Origin: an uncultured Clostridia bacterium
GTDB lineage: Bacteria > Bacillota > Clostridia > UBA1381 > UMGS1253
Assembly (NCBI GenBank): GCA_934456295.1
Contig: CAKSHB010000053.1
Span: 1-8,926 of the forward strand
Reading direction: 5' to 3'
DNA: 8,926 bases
Shown here: one piece after another, positions 6,347 to 8,926 of the stretch
How the letters are laid out: every line of letters starts with the position of its first letter
Position numbering within the stretch: the first letter of the stretch is position 1
Translations under genes and position numbers: made by a program
Notes under the pieces: generated by a model
The model's database searches: none
Told to the model about the DNA's origin: nothing
The model's input: only the letters and a program-made list of their open reading frames with translations

Positions 6347-6361
6347 TCGGTTGCAACCCGA
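6347..6361. repeat. GC-rich dyad in the early leader
   Basis: TCGGTTGCAACCCGA contains a perfect 10-bp palindrome, GGTTGCAACC (6349-6358). It lies in the 5' untranslated leader of the Cro-like gene, about 12 nt before its Shine-Dalgarno. It is unlike the TTTTCGAA-type operators and stands out in an AT-rich region. It may be a separate protein-binding site or a small RNA hairpin. Confidence 0.35.
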
Positions 6362-6424
6362 TTTATCAGCTATAAATTTAATCTGTGTAATTAATAAAAA
6401 TTCTTAATGATTTTTCGAAACTCG

Positions 6425-6568
6425 TTTTCGAATTTTCGTTAATTACATTTACAAGTATACCTGAATTTTCGTTAATGTCAATATTATTTTCGAATTTTCG
6501 TTATCTTCTTAAGTTTTGTATAAAATCATTTTCGAATTTTCGAAAATAGTTATTGAATTTTCACAAAT
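6425..6568. repeat. Array of five repressor operators between the divergent genes
   Basis: Five 18-bp sites aligned on GAATTTTC: 6425-6442 (TTTTCGAATTTTCGTTAA), 6458-6475, 6487-6504, 6529-6546 (TTTTCGAATTTTCGAAAA, almost a perfect dyad) and 6551-6568 (weakest, TATTGAATTTTCACAAAT). An extra TTTTCGAA half-site lies at 6412-6419. Start-to-start distances are 33, 29, 42 and 22 bp, close to whole helical turns, so proteins bound there would lie on roughly one face. Two sites coincide with promoter elements on each side. The binder is inferred to be the XRE repressor and/or the Cro-like protein. Confidence 0.8.
6454..6481 (-). promoter_or_regulatory. Early leftward promoter
   Basis: On the minus strand, -35 TTGACA (6476-6481), a 16-bp spacer and -10 TATACT (6454-6459): a near-consensus vegetative sigma promoter. 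The operator 6458-6475 fills the spacer, so repressor binding would block RNA polymerase directly. Transcription would start near 6447, giving a leader of about 125 nt to the Cro-like ATG. Confidence 0.75.
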
Positions 6569-6581
6569 ATGATATTATAAT
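6553..6581 (+). promoter_or_regulatory. Repressor operon promoter
   Basis: -35 TTGAAT (6553-6558), a 17-bp spacer and a perfect -10 TATAAT (6576-6581). The -35 lies inside the fifth, weakest operator (6551-6568), which predicts autorepression at high repressor levels. The start codon follows about 12 nt after the expected transcription start, with GAGGTGAT as the ribosome binding site. Confidence 0.7.
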
Positions 6582-6599
6582 AATAGTCGAGGTGATGAT

Positions 6600-7007
6600 A
6601 TGACAATTGAAAATAAATTAAAAAATCTTATACTGCAACAATATAGTTCAATACGTGAATTTACTATTACTAATAATATACCTTATTCTACATTAAATAG
6701 TATTTTTACAAGAGGAATTAATAAAGCTACTTTATCTAATGTTTTGAAAATATGTGACGCGTTACATATTAGCGCTGACGCATTAGCCAATGGCACTATT
6801 GAATATATTACTAATAACGAACCTATCAAAAAAGAAATTGAAACACATGAGGTCAACGATATTTTAGCTAGGACCAAAAAACAATTATTAACTGATCATG
6901 CGTTAATGTTTAATGGAAAACCAGCAGATGAGGAAAGTATTCAATCCATACTGGACGCGATGGAAGTAGGTATGGAAATCGCAAGACGTAAATCCGAAAA
7001 GAAATAA
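6600..7007 (+). CDS. XRE-family phage repressor, 135 aa (ImmR/CI-like, ImmA-sensitive type)
   Basis: DNA-binding repressor that maintains lysogeny. The N-terminal helix-turn-helix domain occupies about residues 5-65, with SIREFTITNNIPYSTLNSIF (17-36) as the two key helices and the usual ending LSNVLKICDALHISADALANG. After a linker, residues 86-135 form a helical C-terminal segment, DILARTKKQLLTDHALMFNG...ESIQSILDAMEVGMEIARR, seen in repressors encoded next to ImmA-type peptidases. There is no LexA-type self-cleavage domain. The ATG at 6600 follows GAGGTGAT. The gene is co-transcribed with the ImmA-like gene 4 nt downstream. By analogy with ICEBs1 ImmR/ImmA, cleavage by the partner would induce the element; that is inferred here. 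Confidence 0.9.
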   Translation: MTIENKLKNLILQQYSSIREFTITNNIPYSTLNSIFTRGINKATLSNVLKICDALHISADALANGTIEYITNNEPIKKEIETHEVNDILARTKKQLLTDHALMFNGKPADEESIQSILDAMEVGMEIARRKSEKK

Positions 7008-7011
7008 AGGG

Positions 7012-7440
7012 GTGTTTAAAATATTTGATTTTTATAAAATTGTAAAAGATTTGGTACAGAAATATAATACCAGGGACCCATTTAGGATCGCTAAAGAAAT
7101 GAACGCGATAATATTAAAAGTCCCATTAAAAGGAATTAATGGATTTTATCACACATATTTAGATCAGAATCTAATTTATATCAACGATGATTTAACTGAT
7201 GAAGAACAAATTATCGTATGTGCTCATGAGCTAGGACACATGATCTTACATCATGATATTGACAGTGTATTTTTAGATAGTCCGCTAGTAGAACCTGGTA
7301 CTATAGAATTAGAAGCTAACGCGTTCGCATTGCAATTATTACAAGGCAATCTTAACCTATCCAACGATATACCGTTAATTGATTGGAATATGGATAATTT
7401 CGCTTTAAGACGTCGCGTAATATTCGAGTTGCACGATTAA
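7012..7440 (+). CDS. ImmA/IrrE-family metallopeptidase, 142 aa
   Basis: Zinc peptidase that, in characterised relatives, cleaves the neighbouring repressor to trigger induction. Seen: the HExxH motif HELGH at residues 72-76 (context VCAHELGHMILHH) and the downstream Glu-rich helix IELEANAFALQLL (98-110), which would supply the third zinc ligand. The length fits a stand-alone peptidase domain. The start is uncertain: the frame begins at GTG 7012, but that codon overlaps its own Shine-Dalgarno-like AAAGGGG (7006-7012). The only later in-frame candidate near normal spacing is the rare ATA at 7021. Translation may depend on coupling to the repressor, whose TAA is at 7005-7007. Confidence 0.92.
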   Translation: MFKIFDFYKIVKDLVQKYNTRDPFRIAKEMNAIILKVPLKGINGFYHTYLDQNLIYINDDLTDEEQIIVCAHELGHMILHHDIDSVFLDSPLVEPGTIELEANAFALQLLQGNLNLSNDIPLIDWNMDNFALRRRVIFELHD

Positions 7441-7448
7441 CAAAAACC

Positions 7449-7560
7449 ATAACAAAATGTATAACAAAAACTAAGACCATAACAAAAACAATTTTTAAGA
7501 ATAACAAAACCAAACTTTAGAAATGTGATTTTGTTATGGTTTTGTTATACATTTTGTTAT
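7449..7560. repeat. Seven-copy ATAACAAAA array forming a long inverted repeat
   Basis: Four copies of ATAACAAAA on the plus strand start at 7449, 7461, 7479 and 7501. Three inverted copies (TTTTGTTAT) lie at 7529-7537, 7540-7548 and 7552-7560. The outer pair is a perfect 21-bp inverted repeat, ATAACAAAATGT-ATAACAAAA (7449-7469) against 7540-7560, with a 70-nt loop; inner copies can also pair (7501-7511 with 7538-7548). The stem is AT-rich with no T-tract, so a classical terminator is unlikely. It could be a multi-site protein-binding element, such as an integrase accessory or directionality-factor site, or part of attP. Confidence 0.7.
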
Positions 7561-7574
7561 CGAAAATTCAAAAA
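7557..7574 (+). promoter_or_regulatory. Operator-like site upstream of the integrase
   Basis: The plus strand reads TTATCGAAAATTCAAAAA. Its reverse complement TTTTTGAATTTTCGATAA matches the control-region operator TTTTCGAATTTTCGTTAA at 16 of 18 positions. It abuts the inverted repeat at 7540-7560. A second, weaker copy (TATTCGAATTTTCATTTT, plus strand) lies 29 bp further at 7586-7603. These suggest that the repressor also acts on integrase expression. Confidence 0.5.
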
Positions 7575-7602
7575 TATTTTTGTAATATTCGAATTTTCAT
7601 TT

Positions 7603-7630
7603 TTGAAAATCAATAAATTTTATATATTCT
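7603..7630 (+). promoter_or_regulatory. Possible integrase promoter
   Basis: TTGAAA (7603-7608), a 16-bp spacer and TATTCT (7625-7630). It overlaps the edge of the weak operator copy 7586-7603. The region is so AT-rich that chance matches are likely. Confidence 0.25.
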
Positions 7631-7777
7631 TCTACTACTATAACATAATTATATTTTTATTATTAAATAGAAATAAATATATAGTATATAGAAGTAAAAA
7701 ATAAAGAAAAATAATATTTATAAGGAATTAAAGATTTTTTGGTTATTCTGTTATGAAAATACAAAGGAGGTTTTATT
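7604..7777. other. AT-rich noncoding stretch before the integrase
   Basis: Together with the repeat array this makes a gap of 337 bases between the ImmA-like gene and the integrase with no credible ORF. Besides the possible promoter it holds an imperfect inverted repeat, CTTCTACTACTATA (7629-7642) against TATAGTATATAGAAG (7680-7694), and the integrase ribosome binding site AAAGGAGG (7763-7770). I see nothing else recognisable. Confidence 0.5.
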
Positions 7778-8926
7778 ATGAGATTTTTAAATGTAGCATT
7801 GTATGTAAGAGTATCTACAGATATTCAGGTCGATGGTTATTCGATCGATGAACAACTTGAACGCCTTGAAAAATACTGTGATGCAAAAGATTGGATTATT
7901 TATAATAAATATATTGACCCTGGTTTCACTGGATCGAATATCAATCGCCCTGGCTTAACAAAGCTATTACAAGACATACATAAAGGGAAGATTGATCTTG
8001 TATTAGTATATAAATTAGATCGTCTTAGCAGATCACAGAAAGATACATTATATCTGATCGAAGAGGAGTTTTTACCTAACAATGTCGATTTTATTAGCAT
8101 GACAGAAAACTTTGATACATCTACCCCGTTCGGAAAAGCTATGATCGGTATCTTATCCGTATTCGCACAGTTAGAGCGTGAAAATATAAAAACACGCCTG
8201 GCTATGGGACATGTAGGACGTGCAAAAGCCGGATATTGGCGAGGAGGATCTAATCCACCGATTGGTTATGATTTCATAAATGGCAAGTTGATAATAAACG
8301 AATATGAGGCTTTACAGGTTAGAACTATATACAAAATGTTCCTGGATGGTGAGACTATACACGGTATAACCAGGTATATGAGCGATCATTTTACTAATCG
8401 ATATTCCAATTATCGTACACCTGGACAGACTGGTGTTATTTTAAGAAACCGATTATACATTGGAAAAATAAAATATAAGGGTGTCGAATACGATGGTGTT
8501 CATGAACCAATTATAGATATTGATACTTTTGAAAGAGTCCAGAAAAGATATAAAGAAATATCTGGTAAATGGTCCGATCACTATCGTTCTCCATTTAAAG
8601 CTAAACATTTACTTACAGGTTTATTGTATTGCGGTAACTGTGGAGCTAGATATTTTGCTTGTACTCAAAGACGCAAAGACAAAACTACAGGTAAATATAT
8701 TAAAAGTACGGAATCTTATGTATATTATAAATGCTATACAAGAGATGGTAATAAATCTATGAGAAAAGCTGATTACTGTAAAAATCCAACGATCCGAGTT
8801 GATAAACTAGATAATGTTATATTAGACGAAATAAAAAAACTAAAACTTGATCCTGATCGATTAGAACGAATTATTAATACCGAGTCTAAAGAAAAAGTTG
8901 AGAATACAGAATTAACAGTATTGAGA
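7778..8926 (+). CDS. Large serine recombinase (phage integrase), C-terminus cut by window edge
   Basis: Site-specific integrase of the large serine recombinase family, which integrates the element at attB and, with a directionality factor, excises it. The ATG at 7778 has AAAGGAGG at 7-nt spacing. Seen over 383 codons: the resolvase catalytic domain, with nucleophile S13 in LYVRVST, Q26 in DEQL, LVLVYKLDRLSRS (74-86) with the conserved arginines, and MIGILSVFAQLERENIKTR (122-140) leading into the long helix; the recombinase domain (about 155-265, with GYWRGGSNPPIGYD and the LRNRLYIGKIKYKG segment); and the zinc ribbon CGNCG (285-289) with C319 and C334. The coiled-coil/C-terminal part begins near residue 340 and runs off the window. 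Nothing visible is damaged. If attP follows the usual layout it should lie beyond the right edge or in the repeat-rich gap upstream. Confidence 0.95.
   Translation, partial: MRFLNVALYVRVSTDIQVDGYSIDEQLERLEKYCDAKDWIIYNKYIDPGFTGSNINRPGLTKLLQDIHKGKIDLVLVYKLDRLSRSQKDTLYLIEEEFLPNNVDFISMTENFDTSTPFGKAMIGILSVFAQLERENIKTRLAMGHVGRAKAGYWRGGSNPPIGYDFINGKLIINEYEALQVRTIYKMFLDGETIHGITRYMSDHFTNRYSNYRTPGQTGVILRNRLYIGKIKYKGVEYDGVHEPIIDIDTFERVQKRYKEISGKWSDHYRSPFKAKHLLTGLLYCGNCGARYFACTQRRKDKTTGKYIKSTESYVYYKCYTRDGNKSMRKADYCKNPTIRVDKLDNVILDEIKKLKLDPDRLERIINTESKEKVENTELTVLR

Noticed and set aside
7441..7560. Intrinsic terminator of the repressor operon
   Set aside because: The stem is AT-only apart from a few G/C pairs, the loop is about 70 nt and no T-tract follows.
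7900..8100. Minus-strand ORF inside the integrase
   Set aside because: Shadow of the catalytic domain frame with no ribosome binding site.

Overview
This window looks like the lysogeny switch and early replication region of a temperate phage or prophage (or a related integrative element) from a low-GC Gram-positive host. A gut Clostridia/Lachnospiraceae host is my inference. The support is the AT-rich sequence, near-perfect AAGGAGG ribosome binding sites, an XRE repressor followed by an ImmA/IrrE peptidase, a Cro-like regulator on the opposite strand, and a large serine integrase. No structural, packaging or lysis genes are in view.

Layout. A control region at about 6323-6599 drives two divergent units. 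Leftward (minus strand), an early operon runs from 6322 off the left edge: a Cro-like regulator, a 49-aa protein, a 72-aa two-helix membrane protein, a 135-aa unknown, a SNF2-type helicase, a 134-aa unknown, a 30-aa four-cysteine zinc-ribbon-like microprotein, a PAPS-reductase-like PP-loop protein and a family B DNA polymerase. The polymerase frame has no stop codon and continues into an ERF-type single-strand annealing protein that runs off the window. Rightward (plus strand), the repressor and ImmA-like genes form a two-gene operon. They are followed by a 337-bp AT-rich gap full of repeats, then the serine integrase, which is cut by the right edge.

Control. An 18-bp dyad of the form TTTTCGAA-TT-TTCGWWAA occurs five times between the divergent genes. 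One copy fills the spacer of a strong leftward promoter (TTGACA-16-TATACT) and one covers the -35 of the repressor promoter (TTGAAT-17-TATAAT). A near-perfect copy lies 2.8 kb away inside the early operon, at the end of the 134-aa gene. Another lies upstream of the integrase. The repressor (inactivated, by analogy, by the ImmA-like protease) may therefore control early transcription, its own gene, the integrase and possibly elongation in the early operon.

Most notable points: the in-frame polymerase-ERF joint open reading frame, the distant operator inside the early operon, a hairpin-rich 140-nt leader that buries the only plausible start of the PAPS-reductase-like gene, and a seven-copy ATAACAAAA repeat array with a 21-bp perfect inverted repeat before the integrase.
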